A stretch of DNA of 58,000 nt from Diphasiastrum complanatum (GCA_029204225.1 CM055113.1:15033471-15091470); one strand, 5' to 3'. Counted from the first letter of the stretch, positions 33,547 through 44,867 are shown. The notes: generated by a model from the sequence alone, not told the origin. Numbers and translations are program-made.

Positions 33547-34316
33547 CCACTTGAGCTTGAGCCTCCTAGTAGGGGGACAATTGCTTTCCTAGAACTAGCT
33601 ATTAACTACCTAAGGCATGTGCAAGATTGTGTTTGGGGCATTTCTATTCCAATGGAACAACTTGTTAAGTGCGCGTCTAGTAACAAGCTACCAATGCTAT
33701 TGAAAATTAGCATCAAACCACAAGTGGTTTATAAGAGTAATGTATTACGCTCTCTTAGCACTAGTCGTATCCAATATTAAGTCCATCACTTTTTTATTTG
33801 ACATAAGCACGAATTTGATATCCCACATTATATTAGTGCATGCTAAATTGACAATACTTGGCCATAGTTTTAATGACGAGAAAGTGTAGTGACTCATGAA
33901 ATACTTGGTTTTAGATATCACCAACCAAAGGCCAATGGACTTGACGACTCCCTTGTGACAAATTGGGTAGGCTCATATGACATTGTGTCATAGTGCAATA
34001 AGCTCCATTTGGCAAGAAAGGTAGAAACCATTTCACAGATAGATACTACGTAAACTTTCCAAGGCCAACAAAATGATCTAATTAAAGGAACAAAAAGTCC
34101 TCCATTGTTGATTCTATTTAAAAAATTTGAATGATAAAGGATTATGTTTCAATATTCGAGACATAGCACATACCAATTGACATGATCATACTCATAAGCA
34201 ACCTCCCATAGACGATCATGCTCATGTACTCTTGTGACCTATGCTCAAATGTTTGATGATACCTTATTGCTCAAGAGTTTCCAAATTTCCACATTTGGAT
34301 AATGTCATGGGCCATT
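33547..34316. other. No recognisable gene
   Basis: Likely further decayed copia sequence; no motif supports a specific assignment. Confidence 0.45.
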
Positions 34317-34756
34317 TGTTATGATTTGTGATGGTAGGCAGAACACGACATTGTCGACATTTTTAGTGCCACATGTCAACACCTCAAGCTACCTCAGGCC
34401 ACATATCTAAGCATAGACCATGCTCTATCGTGGGATCCACTTGTGCTACCTTTGTAGTCCTGGGAGAGCCATGCATCATTCAATTGGTCTACACGGAAAG
34501 TGGGCGGATGGGATGAGCATGCGAGAGCCAGAATGTATATCTAGTCATGGAGATGTGTGTTTGTGAATCCAAGTGTGATGGTCGATGGTATGGGACACTG
34601 GTTATCATACGAGGCTTGATCAAGCCAATTGGTGTTGACAACTCTGATGCATTCGTGTGAGTTGGTTATGACTATATGACAAAGCATTTGTCACTTGGTG
34701 TTGTACGATCACCTTATAAATATCATCCAATTAGGATTGTAACAGTTGGTATCAGA
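34317..34756 (+). mobile_element. LTR of about 428 bp with adjacent primer-binding site
   Basis: The sequence from TGTTATGATT (34317) to GATTGTAACA (34744) has TG...CA ends, and TTGGTATCAGA follows at 34746-34756, a partial initiator tRNA-Met primer site. This is the 5' LTR of a plus-strand element whose internal domain breaks off by about 34990. No second LTR was seen. Confidence 0.7.
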
Positions 34757-34992
34757 TCCATTGATTTGTGTGTACAAGGTGCACACATTCCTATCTCTTT
34801 GTTTATGACAAAATTTTCATGTTTTAATTATGGTTGATGAAGTTTTATCTTTATGCTTAACTTTCATAGCGTTTGCTTTGAAAAAGCAAAATTAGATCGA
34901 CTGCAAAAATGTTCATAATGAAGTATTGGAGATCTTTCTTTGACTTGTTGAGAGCTTCATCGAATTCTTTTGAAGGGAAAATCATTCATCTT

Positions 34993-35225
34993 TCACCAGT
35001 TACGGACTACAGGATACAGGCCTACTGGGCTACTTTGCATATATTCTGCAGGCCTCTTTACATTTACTGTTGGTTATGTATATTTCTGGTTACACATTTT
35101 ATATTAGTCATGTAAACCCAAAGCCTTTTTATATGCTTATGACCCGCACTGGGTCCTTTTTTATGACATTGACTAGCCTTGGGCCCTTATTATATGGTTA
35201 CATGTGGAGTGGGGGCCCGTAGGAG
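34993..35225 (+). repeat. Copy of the gypsy terminal segment at 21190-21400
   Basis: Direct similarity to the reverse complement of 21190-21400, with CAGGATACAGGCCTACTGGG, GTTATGTATATTTCTGGTTA and ATGCTTATGACCCGCACTGG in the same order. It is a second copy of the same terminal sequence without coding DNA beside it, so it may be a solo LTR or LTR fragment. Confidence 0.7.
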
Positions 35226-35249
35226 GGCGCACTATTTTCCCTCCAAATT

Positions 35250-35735
35250 ACAGGATTGCTATCATGATTTATAGGAGGTAGGAGAGTTCATGAGGCATTT
35301 CATTTGTTGCTCTAGCTATGTGGGAGTCATGGTCACAAGAGAATTTGATACATTTTTGTATTGCTAGGGATTATGATGTGGTTTACACAAAATCTTGAGT
35401 TTTTGGCACCATGAGTGGGTGGGCCTTTAAAGAATCTGGGGGTCTGTTCAACTTATCAGTTGATAAACTTTCCCACCATTTGTTTTTAACATAGTTTAAA
35501 CCATTGCACTTCCTAACCTACCTAAATGTGGTTTTATGTTAATGTTTAAGCTTTAAATGACTCAAACATTGCCAAGAAATAATTTGCTAGCATGGTCAGC
35601 TCACCAGCTAGTTAACTATCCCACTATTAAATCTCTACATAGTTTGAGCCCATTCCAAATTTGTGACCAAGGCAATGTCTTGTCAGGGTTTGAGCTCTAA
35701 ATGAATTAAACATTGCCAAAAAAATATTGTTATGG
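35250..35735. repeat. Dispersed repeat R1, copy a
   Basis: Starts near GGATTGCTATCATGATTTAT and includes TTTCCCACCATTTGTTTTTA and TACCTAAATGTGGTTTTATG. The first 300 bp recur at 46690-46993 and the second part at 53273-53620, all on the same strand. No coding potential. The family is unknown. Confidence 0.8.
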
Positions 35736-36104
35736 ATTGTGAGAAATTGTCAACGTTTGAATTACCACTTTTAGAAAGTGAGGGAAAAGTAGGAGGTCGA
35801 GTTTGGATGATTCAAATTTGAATATCTTGTTCATTGAATCTAGTCCACAATAATTTTTTGAGGTTGATAGACTTCAATAGAGTGTGTTTCAATCTTAGGA
35901 AGTGGCAAGATTCATTAGATTGTGTCACGAACAGTTTTGTTTCATTGTCGCGAACGATTTTGTTTCTTTGAATTTTCTTTTCTGCGGAAGCTCAGGAGAA
36001 CCTAGACATGCGACTACAGAACATAGAATAGACTTCATTCTAGCAATCAAGATAGCGCAAGACAAGATGCACGAAATAGAGCAATCAAATTATCAGTTTA
36101 ATTT

Positions 36105-36555
36105 TTAGAGCGAGATGGTCAGTGTCTCGCTCGTTGGCGGCCTGACGCTCTGCTCTTTAGCTGTGTTCTGCAAGTTGGCAGACTTTCATGCACAACTGTT
36201 TCGTTTCTATGCTTTTCTTTTTTGCTCTACTCACTCACACTTCTATTTCTCACTGAATATATTTTGATCCAGAAAAATAGTTTATATCTCCACTGTGTGG
36301 AGTTTACAAGATAGCTAAACAGAGAATTACAAGAGTAGTTAACGTTAATCAACTAATCAGTTACTCTCCATCGTTGCTAGCCATTTCAGCTGGGCGTGAA
36401 GTTTAGGACTCCACGCCCGTTGAGCTGCCAGCTGGTAGCATGAAAGATATTCTTTCGTTTCTTCTGTTTCATGTCGTGTCTTTGGCAAATTGTTCGCCAT
36501 TCGACCTTCTCTTAGTTTTTGTGTCGAGGCAAACTTACAGGAGTTCACCATTGAC
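36105..36555 (-). mobile_element. Copia family B 3' LTR (approximate)
   Basis: Downstream of RNase H on the minus strand lies the purine tract AAGCGGGAGTG and then TGTCAATGGTG, the expected LTR start. TAGAGCGAG...GCGGCCTGAC near 36105-36155 recurs at about 3330-3372. The LTR may extend further toward 35900. Confidence 0.55.
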
Positions 36556-37223
36556 ACTCCCGCTTGAACCTTGCAGCTTTGCACGTTTAATCCAATCGTC
36601 TTTCTTTGCTTTGCAAAGAGTGGCTTGTCGAGCGGCTTTGTCAGCAGATCTGCAATCATGTCTTCAGATTTTATGTACTGGACCTAAAGCTCTCCTTTCG
36701 AGATCAAATCTCAAATGTGATGGTACTTCAATGGTATGTGTTTTTTCTTTGAATGGAAGACAAGATCCTGGGACAGATAAATGACACTCTGAGAGTCCAT
36801 CATCATCGTGCATGGTCCTCCTTGTGGTATCCCGATTGTCTCCAGCATCATCTGCAGCCACACTACCTCGTTTGCCACCTTTGAAGCTGCGACGTATTCA
36901 ACTTTGCAAGAAGATTGAGCTACCAAGGTTTTCTTTTTGCATATCCAACTGATTGCAGTTTCGTACGCTATTGTACATCCTCCAGTTATGGACTTGCTGT
37001 CATCTTTGTAGCTCGCCCAGTTCGCAGCACTGTAGTGGTGCAGCTCGAATCCTTTTCTTTCGTTTTCAGCTCTATAGGTAAATCCCATATTTTGGGTACC
37101 CTTCAGATATTGTAGGATTCGTTTTGTCATTTGCCAATGTGCCATGCCAGGATGGGAAGAGAATTGGCTTAAGGCGTAAACAGAGAAAGCTAGATCGGGT
37201 CTGCTACAAATTTTAAGGTACAT
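36357..37223 (-). pseudogene. Copia family B RNase H region
   Basis: A 170-codon open frame carries the copia RNase H blocks: MYLKICSRPDLAFSVYALSQ, RILQYLKGTQNMGFTYR, DDSKSITGGCTIAYETAISW, KKTLVAQSSCKVEYVAASKV, ANEVVWLQMMLETIGIP and MMDSQSVIYLSQD. After a frame change near 36711 it ends MIADLLTKPLDKPLFAKQRK. It lies between the reverse transcriptase and the 3' LTR. Relative to the usual sequence the DSQS and VEYVA (normally AEY) blocks are kept, so decay here is limited. Confidence 0.9.
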
Positions 37224-37240
37224 CAGACTACCACTTCAAA

Positions 37241-37900
37241 CTAACTCAAGTGTATTTCGTCCTTTATTCGATCTCTTCTGATCTCCAGCCCGAGGCATTT
37301 TGTTGCTTCTCCTAGGTCTGTGATTTCATAGTTTTCAGAAATCTGACTCTTTGTGTCTTTGATCAGCATCAAGGAATTTCCTATCATCAGGGAATCATCC
37401 ACGAAAATAGTCAATATCACAAAATCTTTTCCTACTCTTTTTATGTAGACATTAAAGTCCGGTTGTGTAGGATTGAAGTCTAGAGACTTCAGAAGACTAT
37501 CGAGCTTCTTATACCAAGCTCGTGATGCATGTTTTAGACCATAAATGCATCTCTGCAACCGACAGACATATTGTCAATTGTCGGGATCTTCAAATCCTTC
37601 AGGCTACTTCATGAAGATTTCTTCCTCTAGATCTCCGTGGAGAAAGGCTGTCTTCACATCAATCTGGTGAATTTTCAGATTGTGTTGTGTCGCGTATGCA
37701 AGGAGTAGTCGTATGCTTGTCATCTTGACCATCGGTGAATATGTGTCAAAATAATCAACACCATATCTTTGTGTGTAGCCCTTCGCGACAAGCCTTGCCT
37801 TGTAACGGCCAACGGTGCCATCTGATTTCATTTTCTTCTTGTACACCCACTTGCAGTTGACGATCTTTCTGTTTTCCAGGCAGTGGCTCTAGTATCCATG
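37241..37900 (-). pseudogene. Copia family B reverse transcriptase
   Basis: Minus frames encode [60 protein letters not shown] and, after stops near 37560-37600, QRCIYGLKHASRAWYKKLDS and VILTIFVDDSLMIGN with the catalytic VDD motif, then ISENYEITDLGEATKCLGLE. The order is that of copia RT. One or more frame changes disrupt it near 37580. A small deletion joins the RT end to RNase H near 37235. Confidence 0.9.
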
Positions 37901-38102
37901 TCTCATTTCACCTCATCGACTTGATCTCCTCTAACATTGTTTGCTTCCAGAATTTTCCCTCTGGACTCTGAACAGCTTCTTGGTATGTTGTTGGCTCTTC
38001 AGTGAAGCTGCAGTACTCGAATTGCGTGTCTTTGCTCCACTGAAGATTGTCAGTGTAATGGTCTAGAGGTCTTCTTTGTCTTGTTGACCTTCTGAATTCG
38101 TT

Positions 38103-38503
38103 TCATCGCTGTTCGAATGTTTCTTGTTCGTGGGGTTGATCTTCTACTTCTTGCTGCTCCGGAGTCTGTGGCTCAACATTCTGATTTGGCGTCCATCCTC
38201 GATCTCCCTCTTGAATTGGCAGCAATGTGAAGATCTCATGGCCTCTTTTATCTTTTAGTCCAGGGAATATGGACTCATCGAACTTCACATCTCTACTCGA
38301 AACAACCTTTTTCGTGGTTGGTTTGTAGAGTCTGTACACTTGTGTTCCATTTGAGTACCCGACCATGATCGTTTGCTCTGATTTATCATCGGGCTTGTTT
38401 CTTTTTTCTTTTGGAATCTATCAGATGATGACGTTCCGCTTGGCACTTGAAAAAGTGTGGATCTTCGTTCGATTCCGTAAAACCAAGTGCTTATTATTTT
38501 CAA
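38103..38503 (-). pseudogene. Copia family B integrase-RT linker
   Basis: The minus frame VGYSNGTQVYRLYKPTTKKV, SSRDVKFDES, then an acidic Gln/Glu/Pro-rich tail matches the end of copia integrase and the linker before RT. The integrase catalytic core that should precede it is absent; a foreign block starts near 38560. Confidence 0.75.
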
Positions 38504-38559
38504 AACTGTTCCGCAGAAATGGAGATTTCTTAATGGTCGTTACATTCCAGCCCTCTTGA

Positions 38560-39740
38560 GAACCTCTTGCGAGCCCTGATTGCCTCGTCACCTTGCCCAC
38601 TGTTTGTACTGGCTCATTTTTCTTCCCAAGGCCTCGAAGACTTGCAAGCGTAATTTACTTCCATAGGATAACGGCCCCAGGTAATCTTGTATCTTTTTTA
38701 TGAAGCCCATTTTCTGCCACTCTTCTATCATAGTGACATATCGCAATGACATGAAGGCTGCTCTGTAGTAAAGTTGGGCCATCATCTCATGGTCTTCCTC
38801 CGATTGGAGAGCCATGTTGGAATTGATCCTTATTGGATCCAAGCCACAATCCCAAAAACACTCTTGCTACATCAAAAAGCTATGAAACAACAATACTCGG
38901 CGCTTTCTCGCACACACAGATCGACATTGGTCTTGTACTTGTGCCCGAAATCCAACAACTATAGCTCAGGTTATCCAAGGAGATATTGCCTGAGATTCTT
39001 GAAATTACTGGCCAAATATTTCTTCGTTTGAGCGGCATGTAAAAGGGATCAATTCTTTTCCACATCGGTGTCCTTAGGTATTCCTATAGCCGCCTGCTAT
39101 CCCTTAGAACTTTGCTCCGCCATTCAGGTTGCGGTTGCAGCACCGCAATGATCTCAGCCCTTGTGGAATATTGGCTTTGATCGATTTCCTCTTTGCCTCC
39201 CCTCATGTTGGGAGGATATTTTCTTTCAAACTTTTTTGATTCCTTGGTATCTGCTATATTATTCCTTGGCCTGGTAGGTGAGGCTGCCCTGCGTCGTTTT
39301 GGTGGCCTTGCCAAGTAGTCGTCCAGGGCCTTAGTGCCCGTATCACTTTCTTTAGTCCGCTCACTTGTAGATGACTCAACTGCGCCCGTATCTTGCCTGG
39401 GCGAGAATCTTCTGGTTTCCGGCGGATCTGCCAGGAAGTCATCATCACCACCAATATTAGTGTTAGTTTCTGGAGGGTCAAGGATGGAGTGATCCGGAGA
39501 GAGAGGCATAGGAATGACAGGTTTAGGAGGAGGTGGGTTTAGCAAATTGTACGCTGCACCGAGGGAATGGAGCTGTTGTAGGAACTCGTCTCGTCGGGCT
39601 TTGTACGTGTCAGCTGGACCTTTAGATGGGCCCAATAATCTACTACGAGGTGGTGGAGAGGAGAAAAGTGAAGAAACAGGGTATGTAGGAACAAATGTTT
39701 TAGAAAAATTAAATAAAGAATAAGAATGGGGATTAGGAAT
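38560..39740 (-). other. Foreign block inside family B copia, Pro-rich ORF of unknown type
   Basis: An open minus frame of 183 codons (39635-39084) encodes a hydrophilic protein with PPPPKPVIPMPLSPD, two D-PPET repeats, and a basic ARPPKRRRAASPTR stretch that could be nuclear-localising. Continuing downstream after a stop, another frame reads AAQTKKYLASNFKNLRQYLL and, after further stops, FGHKYKTNVDLCV then SAEYCCFIAF, loosely like an FGKYKG...YC motif found in some nuclease-associated proteins. A third frame ends GPLSYGSKLRLQVFEALGRK. None matches copia. I do not recognise it. It replaces the integrase core and ends next to a copia LTR fragment. Confidence 0.5.
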
Positions 39741-39742
39741 AG

Positions 39743-39895
39743 TGTCAAAAAGTGGTGTGCAGAAGATAGGTCTAGCTTGAAAAGAAAACGAACTCTAAAA
39801 AGAAACGAATGAAAATAATTCGAATGTCTAGAAAGAAAACTTTTCGTGCATGGCGGAATAAACTATCTTCCTCTTTCACAATGCATGACTATGCC
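39743..39895 (-). repeat. Copia LTR fragment, copy 1
   Basis: About 153 bp, nearly identical to 41749-41900 (shared CGGAATAAACTATCTTCCTC and AACGAATGAAAATAATTCGA), starting TGTC(A/G)AAAAG and ending CATGACTA(T/C)GCC. It separates the integrase start at 39975 from the foreign block. Confidence 0.85.
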
Positions 39896-39959
39896 TTAGT
39901 GCTTTGATTCGTTTGCTAGTTTGATTCTCAGCATGCTCTTTGAATTGTCTGAATTTGAT

Positions 39960-40397
39960 GAAAGCCTCTGATATCTATTTAATGAAATAAACAACTATTC
40001 TTCTAGAGAATTCATCAATAAAGGTAATGAAGTATTTTGCATTTAGCAATGAGGGAGTTTGCATAGGTCCACATATATCTGTATGAACAACATCAAACAG
40101 ATGTTTTGCTGCATGCATATGGTTTGATCTGAAAGGAATCCTAGCCTGTTTTCCAAAGATGCAGCTATGACAAACAGGGAGATCGACCTTACTAGAAGGA
40201 TAGTTGAGATCAAGAACCATGGATTGTCTGGACATGTTCATAACAAATGCATGATTCAAGTGTCCTAAGTGATGATGCCATAGTAATGCTTTATTGACTA
40301 GAACAGAGGTTTTCAAGACTCGACTAGACTCAGAATAATAGTGTGCCAAAGTAACCATGCCTCTTGCTGAGTGCAAGGATTTTATTACTCCTATCAA
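39960..40397 (-). pseudogene. Copia GAG-pre-integrase and integrase start
   Basis: The minus frame encodes KALLWHHHLGHLNHAFVMNM, DLPVCHSCIFGKQARIPFRS, HLFDVVHTDICGPMQTPSLL, and KYFITFIDEFSRRIVVYF. This holds the H-H...C-x2-C zinc-binding domain and the first catalytic Asp block (H-DICGPM) of integrase. It stops near the LTR fragment at 39895, so the rest of the integrase core is missing. Confidence 0.9.
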
Positions 40398-40454
40398 TCA
40401 TTTTGCATTGATCAGATTCAAATTCAACGTTGTGACCTCAATCTGTAATTCTAC

Positions 40455-40960
40455 TCATTGATAGCAGATTTGTAGAGAGTTTAGGAATATATAAGACCTT
40501 TTGAATTCATCATGGTTGAACCGCAATCTTACAGTACCTTCACCTGCAATAGTGTGAGTACTATTGTCACCAAGATGTACAAATTTCTTCGTGCTGTAAG
40601 ATGAGTAGGAGTTGAAGATCTCACGTTGATTGGTCATATGTTGAGTTGCTCCAGAATCCAGGAAACAATGAATCATTCAAAAATGCACTTTGATCTTTGA
40701 CCATGAATGCGCCTTCGTCCACTTCGACCTGGGGAGATGATGAAACTACGTTTGCTTGTTGATCAGGTTGCTTGGCTGCATTTCGCTTGGAGAATTCGGC
40801 AATCCTAGATCTCATGATTATTGCGCTTGCAATACCTGCAAAACATTTTCTTCTTCGATTGTGGATTCGATAATTGTTCTTGACCTTGAGTCGGCTTTTG
40901 ATTCGTTGCAGCCTTCTTGGAGCTTTTCTACTTTTGTCGCTTCGAGCCTTTGCTGACATA
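40455..40960 (-). pseudogene. Copia zinc knuckle and protease
   Basis: The minus strand encodes CFAGIASAI (remnant of a CCHC knuckle), then EGAFMVKDQSAFLND, IHCFLDSGATQHMTNQ with catalytic DSG, and HLGDNSTHTIAGEGTVRLRF. Frame changes occur near 40670. Typical order for copia between gag and the pre-integrase zinc domain. Confidence 0.85.
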
Positions 40961-40998
40961 TAGAACCTGAGAGTGTTTTGACTTCTTCGATTATCTTC

Positions 40999-41535
40999 TT
41001 ACAGCAACATAGTGATAACTCTAGTAAGAGTTAAATCTAAGTGTGTCAATATGATCGTCACCCAGTTCTCATATGTAGAGGGCAAGCTTGAAAGCAATGT
41101 CATAATTGCATCTTGATCGTCTATGACTGATCCGACAGTGGCCATCTGTTGCAAGAGATTCTTAAACTGGCTAATGTGACTCTGAAGAGAATCATCAGTA
41201 GACATTTTGAATGTGAAGAATTTCCTTCGTAGATGTAACTTAGTAGTTATGTCCCTCACGTCATATAGTGAGTTCAAAATGTCCCAAACGTCTTTTGACA
41301 TTTTAGCTTCAGCTATGTGTCCAATTTGTGTATCTGATATATTGAGGATTTTAAGCATGAAAGCTTTATCATCCTTCAATTTTCACTTTGAGTCGTCATC
41401 TTCAGGTTTTACTTCTGTATTTATAACAACATCTCATTAGTCGCTGGCGATTAGCAAGGTCTTCATCTTAAATTTCCACAAATGATAATTGGATCCATTC
41501 AGCCTGTCTGCGATAAGACCGACTATACTTTTATA
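40999..41535 (-). pseudogene. Copia gag (UBN2-type capsid)
   Basis: From about 41535: MDYKSIVGLIADRLNGSNYH, LWKFKMKTLLIA, then after a gap MKDDKAFMLKILNISDTQIG, AKMSKDVWDILNSLYDV, KLHLRRKFFTFKMSTDDSLQ, SHISQFKNLLQQMATVGSVI, and LLSSLPSTYENWVTIIL. This is the classical copia gag order. Frame breaks near 41380 and 41440 inactivate it. Confidence 0.88.
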
Positions 41536-41736
41536 ATCCATCTGGAACTTAGTCTGTCGTTTGTATCGATGACGCTAAGATGTGGTAATGCCAACAATAG
41601 AAAATTAATTCTCTGATATTGAAAGGCTGAAAAGAATTGAAGAGTATGATATCAATTTGATATTGTGAAAGATATCAAATATTAGAGCTTTCGCTCTGAT
41701 ATTATGTTGGAATCAGATAAAGAAGTAGTGAAATTC

Positions 41737-41748
41737 GCTTTGATACCA
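41737..41748 (-). promoter_or_regulatory. Copia primer-binding site
   Basis: The minus strand reads TGGTATCAAAGC, one base from the canonical initiator tRNA-Met site, immediately after the LTR end GACA. Confidence 0.85.
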
Positions 41749-41900
41749 TGTCGAAAAGTGGTGTGTAGAAGATAGGTCTAGCTAGAAAAAAAATGCACTC
41801 GAAAAAGAAACGAATGAAAATAATTCGAGTGTCTAGAAAGAAAATTTTTTGTGCATGGCGGAATAAACTATCTTCCTCTTTCACAATGCATGACTACGCC
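41749..41900 (-). repeat. Copia 5' LTR end, copy 2
   Basis: The part of the 5' LTR next to the primer site, duplicated at 39743-39895. Both copies stop at the same point (GCC), so either the LTR is only about 150 bp or both were cut alike. It does not resemble the LTR at 36105-36555, so the element is a mosaic. Confidence 0.75.
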
Positions 41901-42300
41901 TATCAATTTCAAACAAAACAATAGTGATAGAAATCATGTTTGAACCTAGAGTAACTAACTTTGAAATCTCCAGTACTATAGTGATTACGTAGCCAAACAA
42001 TCAAGCATCGAAATATCAGACAAATAATTAGTCGCGAAGAAAAATAGAAATGCATACATTCTGAGACAAAAATTGAACACAATGAAGGATAGTATTGATT
42101 TTTATGAAAACGTAACAGAAAAAAATGAGTACAATAAGTTGCGGATCGAAGCCGCGTACTCTATGCTATCTCTGAGCAGCTAAAATGACTAAGAAATTAG
42201 GTCATGAATTGTGGTGATCAGCTGGCATCCATCCAGTCCTTTTCATTGATTGTTGATAAATGGTAAAATTGGTCGTAAACGTTATGTCTCCATAAATGAA
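41901..42300. other. No recognisable gene
   Basis: AT-rich sequence without clear coding or terminal repeats. Confidence 0.45.
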
Positions 42301-42314
42301 CCAAAATTGTAGCT

Positions 42315-42975
42315 CTACAAAAATGAACTAAAAAAGCCACAGGCGACACTGTCGAGTTTTTCGCGAAAAAGGAGAAAAATAGAAGGTGCCCTTAAATCTC
42401 TTTTAGGGTTGTCCCACACTTTGCCAGAGTCATTTCCTAAATATTTGAGGCTCTTTTGTCTTGAAGATCCCCTTGAAATCACATGTTGAGGAGGCTCCTC
42501 CTCAAACCTCGACCCCTTCACATCTTGATGATCTTCAATAGATATGATTTGAGATGCATCTTGAGATGCCTTGATCTCGGCCCCTTCCAATGTTGAATGT
42601 AGATCTTCATAAAGTATGACATCTTCACTCTCACTCACTTTTGAAATAGAGAGTATAAGGCTTTATAGGCCTCCTTGGTGGATAAGCATCCAACCATGAT
42701 CCATGAGCTTGGATCATCCATCCTCCTTGTTTCCAAGGAAATATGTGCAAAGCAAGAACCTCCAAAGACACTAAGGTAATCAACCTTAGGCTTCTTCATA
42801 TGGTGTATTTCCTCCAAGAGCTCCATCACTCCTCAAAGCTTTGATCTTCAATGAGAATTCCATCTCATTATATGCTTTGAATAATAGGAGATAATGATAC
42901 ACCATAAATCTTGAAGAAAGAAGATATGTGCATCTTGTGTGATAATAGCTTGTTCTCATGCCTTGATTCTTCATC
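42315..42975 (-). pseudogene. Copia integrase C-terminal/linker fragment
   Basis: Minus frames encode DYLSVFGGSCFAHISLETRR, a degraded F-GYS block (VGCLSTKEAYKALYS), then SEDVILYEDLHSTLEGAEIK and SRFEEEPPQHVISRGSSRQ. This is the FG-C-AH, GYS-KAY, V-FYE order of the copia integrase end. A frame break lies near 42635. The SRFEEEPPQH segment recurs at about 44700-44740. Confidence 0.8.
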
Positions 42976-43014
42976 TATTAGCACTCCTTGCAAAGCCTCC
43001 AAGGTTGGTAGCTC

Positions 43015-43545
43015 CTACTTGATAGCATAGGATTGGACAAGATTCTCATATTGATCCTTCAAGCCATTGAGTATGACTTGGACTAGCTCACTTTGTTTGA
43101 TGGAATCTCCAATACAAGCAAGCTCCCTATGAATGTCTTTCACTCTCAAAACATAATTAGTGGCACTCTCATCACTCTTTTGACAACTTTGGAATATTTG
43201 ATTTCTAAGAGTGAGAAGCCTAGAGGTATTTTTGGCCTCATAGATTGCTTTGAGAGTATCCCAAGCATCATTGGCTGAAGTACAAGCACCAATCTCTCTC
43301 ACAGTCTCATTAGAGACATTCATCTTGATATCATGGAGAGCCATCCTAGCTCTCTTCTTATACTTTTGTACTTCTTGAAGGACTTGAGGCTCCTCCTCAA
43401 TCCCAAGTACAATGTCCATCACATCTTGGAGTATCAAGATTGACTACATTCTCACCTTCCAAATAGAATAGTTGGAGGTAGATAGCCTCTCACTAGATTC
43501 CAATAGAAAGGAACCCATAGATGCCATGTAATAGTGAAGACTCCT
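43015..43545 (-). pseudogene. Copia gag (UBN2-type) fragment
   Basis: From about 43525: MASMGSFLLESSERLSTSNY, SIWKVRM, then MILQDVMDIVLGIEEEP, KKRARMALHDIKMNVSNETV, TSANDAWDTLKAIYEAKN, RLLTLRNQIFQSCQKSDES and ELVQVILNGLKDQYENLV. This is the gag of a copia family distinct from B. The 140-codon main frame is open; the joint near 43437 is frameshifted. The rest of the element is mostly missing between this piece and the integrase end at 42975. Confidence 0.85.
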
Positions 43546-44099
43546 TGTGAATTAGACAATAAAGTGTTGCTTCTCTCTCACTATAGGATCCTTGAAATGT
43601 GTACTACCAACTCCTATGCAAGATCTTGCAACAAAATGTGAGATGGATCTCACTAGCTCTACCAATCTCTCTCAAAGTAGATCAACCTCTCATCAATTGA
43701 TGGAGTATAGTAAAAGTTTGGGTCAAACTATCTTTGGTAGGTGTGAAATACTCAAATAATCCACAAATCACTCAAATACAACCCAATTGTATGAAAGAAA
43801 GTGGCTATGACCTCAAAATGATGACTAGATCTCAAATAGATGACATTGGCAAGCCTCTTCATGAATTTTTTTGTCAAACTAGCAAGATATGATCAAACCA
43901 AGTGTGTCCACACAGGTCTTGGTGCCCTACCTAACCCTCTTCAAAATCTTATAACTTTTGATTGGCTCTAGCACATGGATTGAAACAAATTGCTACAAAA
44001 ACTAGACAAAACTAGCTTTCAAACAATTCCTCCATGCTTAATGATGATCTTTAATTTGGAAAATCCATTTGCATGAAGATGGCTGCACCATGATAAAAA
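43546..44099. other. Probable retroelement leader, no gene
   Basis: Upstream of the gag fragment on the minus strand; no primer-binding site or LTR end was found. Confidence 0.4.
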
Positions 44100-44867
44100 T
44101 CAAAGGCTTCCATGCCTCATAAAGTCACAAAGATAATAGAGATCAAGATCATAAGATGGAAAAATGTGATGATTATCAAGATGAAGCATACTAGCTTGAT
44201 GAGTCCACATACTATGAACTTTATCCATGATGGATCTAATATTGAAATCAAATGTAATCTTGATCTTCTTGAGGCTAGATACTTGCTCAAGGATGTAAGT
44301 GTCATCTTTGGATGCTTCACTTAATCTCGAGAGAAGTTCACAAATTGCCTCAAACCATGTAAAAACATGATTTTCCAAACTATGAGCAACAAGCTCATTC
44401 TTGCTCTTACAAAATCCAAGAGCATACACTTGATGACTCAACCACTTGCTTTCTAAGTAATTTGGAAACATATCAAAGCCATGAATGACAAGTAATATGT
44501 CCATACTAGAGGCATGATACAAGACAGGCATTACCTCACTCCAACTATGAGAAGTAGAAACCTCATAAAAGCAAGATGGTACATCAAGTAATGAAAGAGA
44601 AGCATGAGAGGATATGTTGAAGTGAATACCACCTGAAACTTGCCTCTCTTTACCATAAAAGATGAGCCATAAAGACTTGGCCATCCATCTTGAAGTTCCC
44701 CTTGAAATCATATGTTGAGGAGGCTCCTCCTCAAACCTCGATCTTGGATATAGTTGCAATGGCAATCTAGAAGGGGTTGATCTATGTGCAAGCATGAGGT
44801 AGCTGCCACAACATATTGCAATCCTCAAAACTTTAGAATAATACACATGGAGCACAGTCAAGCTCAC
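44100..44867 (-). other. 255-codon chimeric ORF of unknown function
   Basis: A long open minus frame. Its start lies in a repeated sequence shared with 32630-33110, the next part (SRFEEEPPQHMISRGTSR) is a copia linker copy of 42470-42520, and the rest (SLLDVPSCFYEVSTSHSWSE, FDMFPNYLESKWLSHQVYAL, EAICELLSRLSEASKDD, SMWTHQASMLHLDNHH) matches no family I know. Because it spans at least two sources it is probably not a gene, but the last 180 codons are unusually open for the region. Confidence 0.35.

Noticed and set aside
38560-39740. Endogenous pararetrovirus coat or movement protein
   Set aside because: The Pro-rich ORF was considered as such, but no capsid zinc finger, movement-protein or pararetroviral RT motif was seen.
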